Under the pieces are notes generated by a model, which made no database searches, was not told the origin of the DNA, and saw only the letters and a list, made by a program, of their open reading frames with translations. Below are positions 41,585-49,144 of a stretch of 49,374 bases of DNA, in pieces. The position numbers and the translations under genes are program-made. Position 1 is the stretch's first letter, and the number at the start of each line of letters is the position of its first letter. The DNA comes from an uncultured bacterium. GTDB lineage: Bacteria > Verrucomicrobiota > Kiritimatiellia > CAIVKH01. Where the stretch lies: assembly GCA_937958885.1 (NCBI GenBank), contig CALGMT010000040.1:1-49374 (forward strand). The letters run 5' to 3'.

Positions 41585-41602
41585 TTTTTACAGAGCATGG
41601 AA
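41585..41602 (-). repeat. Copy of the TTCCA...CTGTAAAAA motif
   Basis: The minus strand reads TTCCATGCTCTGTAAAAA. The same 18-nt pattern recurs at 45107-45123, 47491-47508 and 47523-47540. The role is unknown. Confidence 0.5.
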
Positions 41603-41615
41603 CTTTTCGCGCTTG

Positions 41616-42218
41616 CTATACCTTCAGGAGGTGCGGATCCGCATCCTCAAGGCCTTGAGGCGCGCGATAGAGCGTGCGCTCCGTCGCCACCGCATGCACC
41701 GGCACATCGTGTGGCTCGGTCGGCACGGCAGTCAGCTTCTGGCACTCAAACGCCAGACATGCCTTGAATCCGCGCACCTCAACAAGCAGACGGTCGAAAT
41801 GGCCGCCGCCATGGCCGAGCCGGAATCCATACACGTCGAACGCGAGCGCGGTGACGACAATAAAATCCACGTCCGCGCCCGGGACCCAGATCCGTTCAAC
41901 CGGTTCCTCGATGCCGTAAAGTCCCGCGCGCAGCGGCGCATCGGCATCCCAACGCGCGAGTCCGTAGGCGTCGCGCTCTTTGTTCCACGCCGGCAGCAGG
42001 ACGGTTTTGCCCGCCGCGCGACACGCCGCAAGGAGCGCGTCTGTAGAGACCTCGCGCGGGCGCGCGCGGTAGAGCGCAACGACGCGCGAGGCGGCGAATT
42101 CCGGCAGATCCAACAGCCGCTGTTGCGCGCGCGCGGACGCCTCGGCGATCCACGCGAGCGCCAGCTTGTTTCGCGCGCGCTGTGCGGCCTGACGCGCAAC
42201 GGCCTTCGGGTTAATCAA
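41616..42218 (-). CDS. fau: 5-formyltetrahydrofolate cyclo-ligase
   Basis: A 200-residue (or longer) 5-FCL that converts 5-formyl-THF to 5,10-methenyl-THF with ATP. The substrate and ATP blocks are RVVALYRARPREVSTDALL, GKTVLLPAW and the C-terminal VDFIVVTALAFDVYGFRLGHGGGHFDRLL, with the Gly-rich GxGGGxYDR-type loop as GHGGGHFDR. The start is unclear: TTG at 42218 overlaps the rarA stop, but a perfect AAGGAGG lies 5 nt before an in-frame ATC at 42239. It follows rarA and the 6S RNA candidate; ssrS-fau linkage is common in bacteria. Confidence 0.9.
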   Translation of the reverse strand: MINPKAVARQAAQRARNKLALAWIAEASARAQQRLLDLPEFAASRVVALYRARPREVSTDALLAACRAAGKTVLLPAWNKERDAYGLARWDADAPLRAGLYGIEEPVERIWVPGADVDFIVVTALAFDVYGFRLGHGGGHFDRLLVEVRGFKACLAFECQKLTAVPTEPHDVPVHAVATERTLYRAPQGLEDADPHLLKV

Positions 42219-43555
42219 TTCTCTGTAGAGCGGGTTGATGAGGACCTCCTTAGCTCGGCCCAGCGGGCGAGCCGTTCGCGAATGCGTTTTTCGTATCCTT
42301 CCTCCGTCGGCTCGTAATACACCTTGCTCGTCGGCACGTATTCCTGATCCACCACGTGCCCCTCGAAGTCGTGCGCGTATTTGTAGCCGGTATGCCCGAA
42401 GGTTTCCGCTGCTTTTTTGTGCGAGGCATCGCGCAAATGGCGCGGCACCGGCAGCACGCGGCCCTCTTTTATGTCCGACAGCGCCGCCTCGATGCCCATA
42501 TAGCTCGCGTTGCTTTTCGGCGCACAAGCGAGGTACGTGGTGGCTTGCGCCAGAATGATGCGAGCCTCAGGCATGCCCACAAAATCCACCGCCTCCATCG
42601 CCGCAACCGTCAGTTGCAGGCCCATCGGGTCGGCGTTGCCGATGTCTTCGGATGCCAGAATCACGAGGCGGCGCGCGATGAAGCGCGGGTCCTCGCCGGC
42701 GTAGAGCATTTTCGCGAGCCAGTAGAGCGCGGCATTCGGATCCGACCCGCGCACGCTTTTGATGAACGCGGAGATGGTGTCGTAATGGCCGTCTTCGTCG
42801 TGGTCGTACACGACAGCCTTTTTCTGGATCGAATCCTCGGTCACTGCGCGGGTGATGCGGACGACACCGCCTGCGTCAGGCGCGGTGGTCAGCGCTGCGA
42901 TTTCGAGCGCATTGAGCGCGCGGCGCGCATCGCCCTCGCAGGCCCGCGCGAGGTGTGCGAGGGCCTCTTCTTCCGCTTCAATGCGACGGTCGCCTAATCC
43001 ATCCGGATGAACGAGCGCGCGCCGCAGCAGCGCGACGATGTCGGACTCGGCGAGCGGTTCGAGTTGAAAAATCTGCGAGCGCGAGGTGAGCGGGCTGTTG
43101 ATGAAGAAGAACGGATTATGCGTGGTCGCGCCGATCAGCGTGACGGCGCCTTCTTCGACGAACGGCAGCAGAACGTCCTGTTGCGCCTTGTTGAAGCGGT
43201 GGATTTCGTCGATGAACAAAATGGTTTCCTGCCCGCGCAGCCGCTTGCGTTGCTGCGCCGACTCCAACAGCCCGCGCAGAATGGCCACATTCGCTAGCAC
43301 GCCGCTGGTTCGCTCGAAGTAGCGGCGCGTCGTCAGCGCGATGACCTCCGCGAGCGAGGTTTTCCCGCAGCCGGGCGGGCCGTAGAGGATGATGCTGCCG
43401 AGCCGATCGGCTTCGATCGCGCGGCGGAGCAGTTTGCCCGGTCCGATGATGTGCTGCTGACCCGCCACGTCCTCCAGCGTGCGCGGCCGCATGCGCGCCG
43501 CCAGCGGCGGACGCGAGGCGGGTCGGGTCGATTCGCTGTCAAATAGCTCATCCAC
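42215..43555 (-). CDS. rarA: Replication-associated recombination protein A (RarA/MgsA AAA+ ATPase)
   Basis: A 446-residue AAA+ ATPase acting at stalled replication forks. The N-terminus MDELFDSESTRPASRPPLAARMRPRTLEDVAGQQHIIG has the SSB-facing RPxxLAxRMRP stretch. Walker A is GPPGCGKTS, Walker B is ILFIDEIHRF and sensor 1 is LIGATTHNP. The C-terminal tetramerisation part (DPNAALYWLAKML, ASEDIGNADP, PVPRHLRDA) is typical. The start is GTG at 43555; a TGGTATACC extended -10 lies about 11 nt before it and no Shine-Dalgarno is seen. The frame upstream of 43555 only reads through repeats. Confidence 0.95.
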   Translation of the reverse strand: MDELFDSESTRPASRPPLAARMRPRTLEDVAGQQHIIGPGKLLRRAIEADRLGSIILYGPPGCGKTSLAEVIALTTRRYFERTSGVLANVAILRGLLESAQQRKRLRGQETILFIDEIHRFNKAQQDVLLPFVEEGAVTLIGATTHNPFFFINSPLTSRSQIFQLEPLAESDIVALLRRALVHPDGLGDRRIEAEEEALAHLARACEGDARRALNALEIAALTTAPDAGGVVRITRAVTEDSIQKKAVVYDHDEDGHYDTISAFIKSVRGSDPNAALYWLAKMLYAGEDPRFIARRLVILASEDIGNADPMGLQLTVAAMEAVDFVGMPEARIILAQATTYLACAPKSNASYMGIEAALSDIKEGRVLPVPRHLRDASHKKAAETFGHTGYKYAHDFEGHVVDQEYVPTSKVYYEPTEEGYEKRIRERLARWAELRRSSSTRSTEN

Positions 43556-43627
43556 GGCTGGAGAACGGTATACCACGTTAGAGCGCTGTTGAACATGGTT
43601 CACTCGGCATCTCCTTCCGCTGCCGGC

Positions 43628-43720
43628 GCTGTAGCTCCGGCGCTCCGCCGCCGCAGGAGTAAAATCAATTCCCGCCGACAGAGCGGCGGAGCGACAATCG
43701 TTAATCGCCGCATCTACAGC
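43628..43720. repeat. MITE-like element with nested terminal inverted repeats
   Basis: GCTGTAG (43628-43634) and CTACAGC (43714-43720) are perfect outer inverted repeats. CGCTCCGCCGC (43641-43651) and GCGGCGGAGCG (43683-43693) are perfect 11-bp inner ones. The 93-bp element has no gene and sits in the rarA upstream region. It resembles a short non-autonomous mobile element. Confidence 0.55.
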
Positions 43721-43724
43721 CTCC

Positions 43725-43749
43725 CCCTCTCCCGCCACGCGGGAGAGGG
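43725..43749. repeat. REP-like palindrome
   Basis: CCCTCTCCCGC and GCGGGAGAGGG form a perfect 11-bp inverted repeat with a 3-nt loop, followed by TTGGGGTGAGGGC. This sequence type is a common intergenic palindrome in many bacterial genomes. It may also help stop transcription on the plus strand, since seven A and no T-run follow there. Confidence 0.55.
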
Positions 43750-43765
43750 TTGGGGTGAGGGCAAA

Positions 43766-43951
43766 AAAATACCCCGCCTCGGCCGATGCGGGCGTTGCTC
43801 TGACGCCTCGAATCTCGAGGTGGGCGCCCTGCCGGCCGTTTCCCACGTTCCCAAAGGACGTGTGGTCCACGGCCGGACACCGAACTCCCTTTCAGTCATT
43901 AGTACTGGGTCAGAGAAGCTTAGCCCCTGTCGAACCGCGCAGGGTATTTTC
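43766..43951 (-). ncRNA. ssrS: 6S RNA candidate (SsrS)
   Basis: About 186 nt on the minus strand can fold as a 6S-like rod. The ends pair perfectly (AAAATACCC, plus 43942-43950, with GGGTATTTT, plus 43766-43774), and CTCTGAC pairs with GTCAGAG further in. A large central bubble follows, with a small hairpin CCTCGA-GAT-TCGAGG on its 3' side just after GCGCCCA, and a terminal arm CCGGCCGT/ACGGCCGG. Size and the 3'-side hairpin (compare CACCUUGAA...UUCAAGG in E. coli 6S) fit the family. The 3' end also offers a CCCGC/GCGGG hairpin plus seven T, an intrinsic terminator. rarA and fau follow, matching the known ssrS-fau linkage. A promoter is not obvious. Confidence 0.55.
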
Positions 43952-43996
43952 TTCGCCCCCGAACTCGCGCTCGGAGGAAACTCTCAAAGAACATGG

Positions 43997-46414
43997 TCAG
44001 CTCTCACGAATTTCCGCGCTCAACTTCTCGCGAAGCGCCGCTTTCACCTTATCATGGTACCCGTTGGCTTCCTCATCCGTCAAGGTGCGCTGGGCGGATC
44101 GATAAACCAGCGAATAGGCGACGCTGCGGCGCCCGGCGCCGATCGTGGGCCCGGTGAAAACGTCGAACAGCTCGATCCGCTCCAACTCAGGCGGCGCAGC
44201 GGCGCGAATCGCGCGCACAATGTCCGCATGCGAAACGGAATCCGACACGATCATCGCGACGTCGCGCGAGATGGATGGATAAGCCGGAATGTCGCGGAAA
44301 ACATGCACCGCCGTCGCGTGCGCGAGTAGCGGCAATAGCGAAAGCTCGGCAATGGCGACCGGATCGCTCAACCGCCACTCTTTCCGAATGCGGCGATCCA
44401 CCAGCGCCAGTCGACCCAACAGGGCGCCGCCCGCCGTGACGTCAACGGCGGCGCCCGTCTCTGCCCACGCGGTGCGACTCGGGATCACGTCGATCGGACC
44501 CAGGTTCATCGCTGCAGCCAGCGATTCGATAAGCCCTTTCGCCCATAAAAACATCTCCTCGCCCGACACCGCACGACGCCGCTCCAACCCCGATCGCCCA
44601 ACGGGGCCGAGCAAACCGACGCACAGCCGCTCTTCCTCCACCACGCGCTCGCCCTCGCGCACAAATGTGCGGCCGATTTCATACAGCGCGGCGGACTCCA
44701 CCTGGCGCGCGCGGTTGCGGCCCAGCGTCTCCACCATCTGCGGCACGAGCGACGGACGGAGGACGGACTGGTCCGAACTGATCGGACGCGGGATCGGCGC
44801 GCGGCGCGCGCGGTCTTCCGCGTCGAACAAATCGAGCAGCGCATCGGAGACAAGGCTGTAGTTGAGAATTTCGGAGACGCCCAAGCCTGCCAGCGCCGCG
44901 CGCAATTTCGCCTTCGCGCGCACGGTCGCGTCCGCGCCGGCGGTCGGATCGACTACCGCGCGGGGATGCGGCGCGGGAATCCGATCCAGGCCGTAGAGCC
45001 GCGCGAATTCCTCGACCAGATCGATCTCGCGTTCCAGGTCCGCGCGGTAGCTTGGAATGACGGCTGTGTAGAGGCCCTCCGCATCATTTTTTACAGACAC
45101 TGTAATTTCCAGACGCTGTAAAATCTGCTCGATTTCGGCGTCGGCCGCTTCGATCCCGACCATATTGCGGACCGTGGAAAATCGGCCTTCAATCGTGCGG
45201 CGCGGCGCGGGCACATGCCGGGTATCGACGAGCTCGCCGACGAGGCGCGCGCCTGCATGCTCGATCATCAGGTGCGCGGCGCGCCGGCTCGCCCACTCGA
45301 CAGTTTCGATGTCGACGCCGCGTTCGAACCGATATGACGACTCGGTGGAAAGTCCAAGTTTGCGCGCGGTGGCGCGGGTGAGCGCCGGGTCGAACCAGGC
45401 GGCTTCCAACAAGACGCGCGTGGTTTCGGCGCGAATCTCGCTGCCCGCGCCGCCCATCACGCCGGCAACGGCCACGGGTTGCGCGGCATCGGCTATGATG
45501 AGCATCGACGGATCCAGTTCGCGCTCTTCGCCGTCGAGCGTCCGCATCCGTTCGCCCGCCTTCGCACGGCGCACGATCACGCGGCCTTCTGCGAGCAAGT
45601 CGCGATCAAACGCGTGCAGGGGGTGGCCGGTTTCGAGCATCACATAGTTCGTGATGTCCACGATGTTGTTGATCGAGCGGATGCCGGCCCGTTCCAGGCG
45701 TTGTTTCATCCACTCCGGCGAGGGTCCAATCTTCACGTCCTCCAGCACGCGGGCGGTGTAGCGCGCGCATGCCGCGGGGTCTTCAACGGCGACGAGTGCA
45801 GCGGGTGTCGCGCCGCGCATTTCGGGGGCTGGGAGCGGGACCTCGGGGATCTTTAGCGGGCGTCCATACACCGCCGCGAGTTCGCGTGCGATGCCGATGA
45901 GGCTCAGGCAGTCCGGCCGGTTCGGCGTAATTTCGAGCTCGAAAACGGTGTCCGGCGGGCCGAGCACATCGGCCAGCGGTGTGCCGGGCGTCCACCGGGC
46001 GTCGAGGACGAGCAATCCGCTGTGGTCGCTCGACAGCCCGAGCTCGTCCGGCGCGCACAGCATGCCGAACGATTCCACTCCGCGAATTTTCGCTTTTCGA
46101 ATCGTGAGCGATCCGTCGGGCAGCATGACGCCGACGCGCGCGAATGGGTAGCGCCCGCCCGTTTGAACGTTCGGCGCGCCGCACACGACCTGCAACTCCT
46201 GCTCGCCGTCGAACACGCGGCACACGGAGAGCTTGTCCGCGTTCGGGTGCTTCTCCACAGCGCGCACTTCGGCGACAACGAAGCCGTCGTACGTCGAGCC
46301 GACCGTTTCGATGCCTTCGACCTCGGTGCCGGAAAACGTGAGCCGATCCGCGATTTCGCGCGGCGGCTCGTCGATCTCGACATACTCTCTCAGCCAGGAC
46401 AGCGGAATTTTCAT
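43997..46414 (-). CDS. pheT: Phenylalanyl-tRNA synthetase beta subunit
   Basis: An 805-residue bacterial PheT. Domains in order: N-terminal MKIPLSWLREYVEID, EMAP-like tRNA-binding OB fold (FVVAEVRAVEKHPNADKLSVCRV), B3/4 editing region (TPNRPDCLSLIGIARELAAVYG), B5 (NNIVDITNYVMLETGHPLHAFD), the synthetase-like core (FERGVDIETVEWASRRAAHL), and the C-terminal FDX-ACB anticodon domain (FRDIPAYPSISRDVAMIV). It forms the alpha2beta2 enzyme with PheS, encoded 62 nt upstream. No Shine-Dalgarno is clear at ATG 46414. Two copies of a TTACAG/CTGTAA-type motif lie inside the coding region at 45091-45123. Confidence 0.97.
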   Translation of the reverse strand: MKIPLSWLREYVEIDEPPREIADRLTFSGTEVEGIETVGSTYDGFVVAEVRAVEKHPNADKLSVCRVFDGEQELQVVCGAPNVQTGGRYPFARVGVMLPDGSLTIRKAKIRGVESFGMLCAPDELGLSSDHSGLLVLDARWTPGTPLADVLGPPDTVFELEITPNRPDCLSLIGIARELAAVYGRPLKIPEVPLPAPEMRGATPAALVAVEDPAACARYTARVLEDVKIGPSPEWMKQRLERAGIRSINNIVDITNYVMLETGHPLHAFDRDLLAEGRVIVRRAKAGERMRTLDGEERELDPSMLIIADAAQPVAVAGVMGGAGSEIRAETTRVLLEAAWFDPALTRATARKLGLSTESSYRFERGVDIETVEWASRRAAHLMIEHAGARLVGELVDTRHVPAPRRTIEGRFSTVRNMVGIEAADAEIEQILQRLEITVSVKNDAEGLYTAVIPSYRADLEREIDLVEEFARLYGLDRIPAPHPRAVVDPTAGADATVRAKAKLRAALAGLGVSEILNYSLVSDALLDLFDAEDRARRAPIPRPISSDQSVLRPSLVPQMVETLGRNRARQVESAALYEIGRTFVREGERVVEEERLCVGLLGPVGRSGLERRRAVSGEEMFLWAKGLIESLAAAMNLGPIDVIPSRTAWAETGAAVDVTAGGALLGRLALVDRRIRKEWRLSDPVAIAELSLLPLLAHATAVHVFRDIPAYPSISRDVAMIVSDSVSHADIVRAIRAAAPPELERIELFDVFTGPTIGAGRRSVAYSLVYRSAQRTLTDEEANGYHDKVKAALREKLSAEIRES
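45091..45123. repeat. TTACAG/CTGTAA motifs inside pheT
   Basis: TTACAG-ACA-CTGTAA (45091-45105) is a perfect palindrome and TTCCAGACGCTGTAAAA (45107-45123) matches the 18-nt motif seen near pheS. Both sit within the pheT reading frame without breaking it. Confidence 0.5.
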
Positions 46415-46424
46415 ATCACATTGG

Positions 46425-46460
46425 TATCGGAATCGGTGTCGCTATCGGAATCGCCATCGC
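46425..46460. repeat. Two 18-bp tandem repeats between pheS and pheT
   Basis: TATCGGAATCGGTGTCGC (46425-46442) and TATCGGAATCGCCATCGC (46443-46460) are adjacent and differ at three positions. They make up most of the pheS-pheT spacer and could vary in copy number. Confidence 0.6.
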
Positions 46461-46476
46461 TTCTCTCTCCCACCGA

Positions 46477-47496
46477 TCAAAACTGCTGCAAAAACCTCAC
46501 ATCGTTTTCGTAGAGCATGCGAATATCCGGGATCCCGAGCAGAATCATCGCAATCCGTTCGATCCCCATGCCGAAGGCGTAGCCGGTGACTTCGGCGGGA
46601 TCGTAGCCGACGGCGCGGAAGACATTCGGATCAACCATGCCCGCGCCGGAAATTTCGATCCAGCCGCTGTGTTTGCATACGCGGCAGCCCTTGCCGCCGC
46701 AAACGTGGCAGGAGAAGTCGTATTCGACGCTCGGTTCGGTGAAGGGAAAAAAGTGCGGGCGAAACCGAATTTTGACATCCGGCCCCATGAGCTGGCGCGC
46801 GAAGTAGGTGAGGTCGCCTTTCAAGTCGGCCATGGAGACGCGGCGATCGACATACAGGCCTTCGACCTGATGAAAGTTCGCGCTATGCGTCGCGTCGGTG
46901 GTATCGCGTCGGTAGCAACGGCCGGGCGCGATGATGCGGACCGGCGGCGGCCGCGACTGCATGACGCGAATTTGAACCGGCGAGGTGTGCGTGCGGAGCA
47001 GTCGGCCGTCGTCGAGGTAGAACGTGTCCTTCGGGTCGCGCGAGGGGTGATGCGAGGGGGTATTGAGCGCATCGAAGTTGTGGAAGGGTGTTTCGATATC
47101 CGGCCCGTCGGCGACGACGAATCCGAGCTGTCCGAAAATTTCGATCGCGCGCTCGATGATTTGGGTGACGGGGTGCCGCGAGCCGACGGCGGGCCAGCGG
47201 CCGGGTTGCGTGACATCGAACGTCGCAATGGCGGCGGCGGCGGCGAGCGCCTCGCGGCGCGCGTCCACGGCGGCCTGGAGCGCCGTTTTGAATTCATTGG
47301 CGAGCCGGCCGAGGTCGCGCTTGCGGTCGGGCGGCGCCTCGCGCAACGCGAGAAGGATGTCTTGCACGCGGCCGTTGCGGCCGAGGTATTTCACGCGCGC
47401 CGCTTCGAGGGCGGCGGGCGTTGCGGCCGTCGCGATCTCTTGGGAGGCTTCGGCGATGAGGGATTGGATGTCGTCCGGCGTCATTCCGATTTCCAT
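46477..47496 (-). CDS. pheS: Phenylalanyl-tRNA synthetase alpha subunit
   Basis: A 339-residue class II synthetase subunit. The N-terminal coiled coil (residues 1-90) binds tRNA. Motif 1 is HPVTQIIERAIEIFGQLGF, motif 2 is PVRIIAPGRCYRRDTTDATHSANFHQVEG, and motif 3 is GYAFGMGIERIAMILLGIPDIR. A CHVCGGKGCRVCKHSGW insert looks like a zinc knuckle, as in several PheS proteins. The ATG at 47496 lies inside a copy of the 18-nt repeated motif; ATG 47484 is an alternative. It is co-directional with pheT. Confidence 0.97.
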   Translation of the reverse strand: MEIGMTPDDIQSLIAEASQEIATAATPAALEAARVKYLGRNGRVQDILLALREAPPDRKRDLGRLANEFKTALQAAVDARREALAAAAAIATFDVTQPGRWPAVGSRHPVTQIIERAIEIFGQLGFVVADGPDIETPFHNFDALNTPSHHPSRDPKDTFYLDDGRLLRTHTSPVQIRVMQSRPPPVRIIAPGRCYRRDTTDATHSANFHQVEGLYVDRRVSMADLKGDLTYFARQLMGPDVKIRFRPHFFPFTEPSVEYDFSCHVCGGKGCRVCKHSGWIEISGAGMVDPNVFRAVGYDPAEVTGYAFGMGIERIAMILLGIPDIRMLYENDVRFLQQF

Positions 47497-47540
47497 ACTC
47501 TGTAAAAACGCGCATCATGCGTTTCCATGGTTTGTAAAAA
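47491..47540. repeat. Paired 18-nt motifs around a small hairpin, pheS-htrA intergenic region
   Basis: TTCCATACTCTGTAAAAA (47491-47508) and TTCCATGGTTTGTAAAAA (47523-47540) are direct copies of one motif. Between and overlapping them AAACGC (47506-47511) and GCGTTT (47519-47524) form an inverted repeat. The block forms the 5' leader of pheS and lies upstream of the divergent protease gene. Confidence 0.55.
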
Positions 47541-47549
47541 AAGTATATT
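47522..47549 (+). promoter_or_regulatory. Promoter candidate for the Deg-type protease gene
   Basis: TTTCCA (47522-47527), a 16-nt spacer and TATATT (47544-47549). Transcription would start about 30 nt before the protease start, leaving room for its GAAAGGG Shine-Dalgarno. The -35 overlaps the repeated motif. Confidence 0.4.
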
Positions 47550-47587
47550 TTGAACGCCCGGCGACGCCGGTTGACGAAAGGGACATG

Positions 47588-49072
47588 ATGATGCGCACAC
47601 TTCGCTGTGGGATTTTAGGGTTGATGCTCCTTGCGTTCGCCGGCGGCGCGGCGCGGAGCGAGGAGGACATCAAAGATGCGATTGTGAAAATCTTCACGGT
47701 CGCGAACACGCCGGACTATTGGAACCCATGGAGCATGCGCGGGACGGGATCGGGCACCGGCTCCGGCGCGATCATAAAAGGCCGCAAGATTTTGACGAAC
47801 GCGCATGTGGTCGGCAATCAGACATTTATCCAGGTGCGCCGTTTCGGCGACGCGCGCCGCTACCCGGCTCAGGTGCTCGCGGTCGCGCACGAGGTGGATC
47901 TTGCGCTGTTGTCAGTGGAGGACGACGCGTTTTGGGCGGATGTCGAGGGCCTGAAGTTGGGCGAGCTGCCGTTTGCGCAAGACGAGGTGTTGGTGTACGG
48001 GTTTCCGATGGGTGGAGACACGCTCAGTGTGACGAAGGGCGTCATCTCGCGCATCGAGCACCAGAATTACGCGCACAGCTCGTATAGTTTTCTCGCGGGC
48101 CAGATCGACGCGGCGATCAATCCGGGCAACAGCGGCGGTCCGGTGATGAAGGAAGGCAAGATTGTCGGCGTAGTGATGCAGGGCATCCGCCAGGCGGATA
48201 ATATCGGCTACATGGTTCCGGTCACGATCGTGCGCCAGTTTCTGGAGGATCTCGAGGACGGCGAGTACAACGGGTTTCCGAGTCTGGGTGTCGTGCTGCA
48301 AAGCATGGAAAATCGCGACTTGAAGCGGAGCGCCGGCATGACGCCGGAGATGACGGGGATGCGGATTGTCCGAATGATGCCGGGTTCACCTGCGGAGTCT
48401 GCGCTGCGCACGAACGATGTGATACTCGCGATTGAGGGCGCGGCGGTCGCGGACGACGGCACGGTGGAGTTTCGACCTCGCGAGCGGACGAGCTTGTCTT
48501 ATTTCATTCAGCGCAAGCGCATCGGCGAGTCGATCGCGCTCGAGGTCTGGCGCGACGGCGCGCGCCTGCCGATCGAGGTGGCCCTGACGCGTGCGGTCAC
48601 GCGCGACGCGCTGGTGCCGAACGAGCAGTACGACGTGATGCCGACGTATTATATCTTCGGCGGTATCGTATTTTCGCCGCTGACGCGGAACCTCTTGCAG
48701 GCGTGGGGTCCGAATTGGTTCAACAACGCGCCCAGTCACCTCACGTCGATTCTCTCCGCCAATTTCCCGGAGGTGGAGGATGAGCGCGTTATTGTCGCGC
48801 TGAAGGTATTGGCGGCCGATGTGAACCAGGGGTACGACCAGGTGAACAACTGGATAGTGCACACGGTGGATGGGGCGCGCATCCGCACGATGCGCGATTT
48901 GATCGCCGCGGTTGAAAATCCACAAGGCGGAGAATTCGTCACGTTCGCGAATCTGAGCGGCCACACGCTGGTACTCGATCGCGCGAAGGCGCGAGAGGCG
49001 AACGCTCGTATTTTGCAGACCTATCGCATCCCCGCCGATCGCTCGCCGGACCTCGCGGTCGGGTCAGAGTAA
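47588..49072 (+). CDS. Periplasmic Deg/HtrA-type serine protease with PDZ domains
   Basis: A 494-residue secreted trypsin-like protease. The signal peptide is GILGLMLLAFAGGAARS. The catalytic triad is visible as LTNAHVV (His), AHEVDLALL (Asp) and NPGNSGGPV (Ser). A PDZ domain spans about 245-350 (GMRIVRMMPGSPAESALRTNDVILAIEG). The C-terminal part (YIFGGIVFSPLTRNLLQAWG ... WIVHTVDGARIRTMRDLIAAV) resembles the second domain of Deg9/Deg10-like proteases rather than DegP. It would degrade or refold damaged envelope proteins. GAAAGGG precedes three consecutive ATGs (47585, 47588, 47591). The last codons (GSE, TAA) fall in a sequence resembling the repeat that follows. Confidence 0.92.
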   Translation: MMRTLRCGILGLMLLAFAGGAARSEEDIKDAIVKIFTVANTPDYWNPWSMRGTGSGTGSGAIIKGRKILTNAHVVGNQTFIQVRRFGDARRYPAQVLAVAHEVDLALLSVEDDAFWADVEGLKLGELPFAQDEVLVYGFPMGGDTLSVTKGVISRIEHQNYAHSSYSFLAGQIDAAINPGNSGGPVMKEGKIVGVVMQGIRQADNIGYMVPVTIVRQFLEDLEDGEYNGFPSLGVVLQSMENRDLKRSAGMTPEMTGMRIVRMMPGSPAESALRTNDVILAIEGAAVADDGTVEFRPRERTSLSYFIQRKRIGESIALEVWRDGARLPIEVALTRAVTRDALVPNEQYDVMPTYYIFGGIVFSPLTRNLLQAWGPNWFNNAPSHLTSILSANFPEVEDERVIVALKVLAADVNQGYDQVNNWIVHTVDGARIRTMRDLIAAVENPQGGEFVTFANLSGHTLVLDRAKAREANARILQTYRIPADRSPDLAVGSE

Positions 49073-49075
49073 AAA

Positions 49076-49144
49076 GGGGTCAGACGCTGAATTTTAACGT
49101 CCGGGTTAAAGGGGTCAGACGTAGAATTTTAACATCGCGGTCAA
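49076..49144. repeat. Two tandem copies of a GGGGTCAGACG...GAATTTTAAC repeat
   Basis: 49076-49110 and 49111-49144 share GGGGTCAGACG, GAATTTTAAC and a GT-rich end, about 34-35 bp each. GTGACCCC near 49352 reads as an inverted partner, and AAAGGGGTCAGA also occurs on the minus strand at 129-140. This looks like the end of a short repeat or RAYT/REP-type element. Confidence 0.55.

Noticed and set aside
43556-43870. N-terminal extension of RarA to 43870
   Set aside because: The added residues are translations of the MITE-like and REP-like repeats; the family starts at the GTG at 43555.
43827-43944. 5S rRNA on the plus strand
   Set aside because: Length (118 nt), end pairing CCCTGC/GCAGGG and a CCGAACTC string suggested it, but the helix CCGGCCG/CGGCCGG closes before CCGAAC, which does not fit the 5S fold, and no rRNA operon is nearby.
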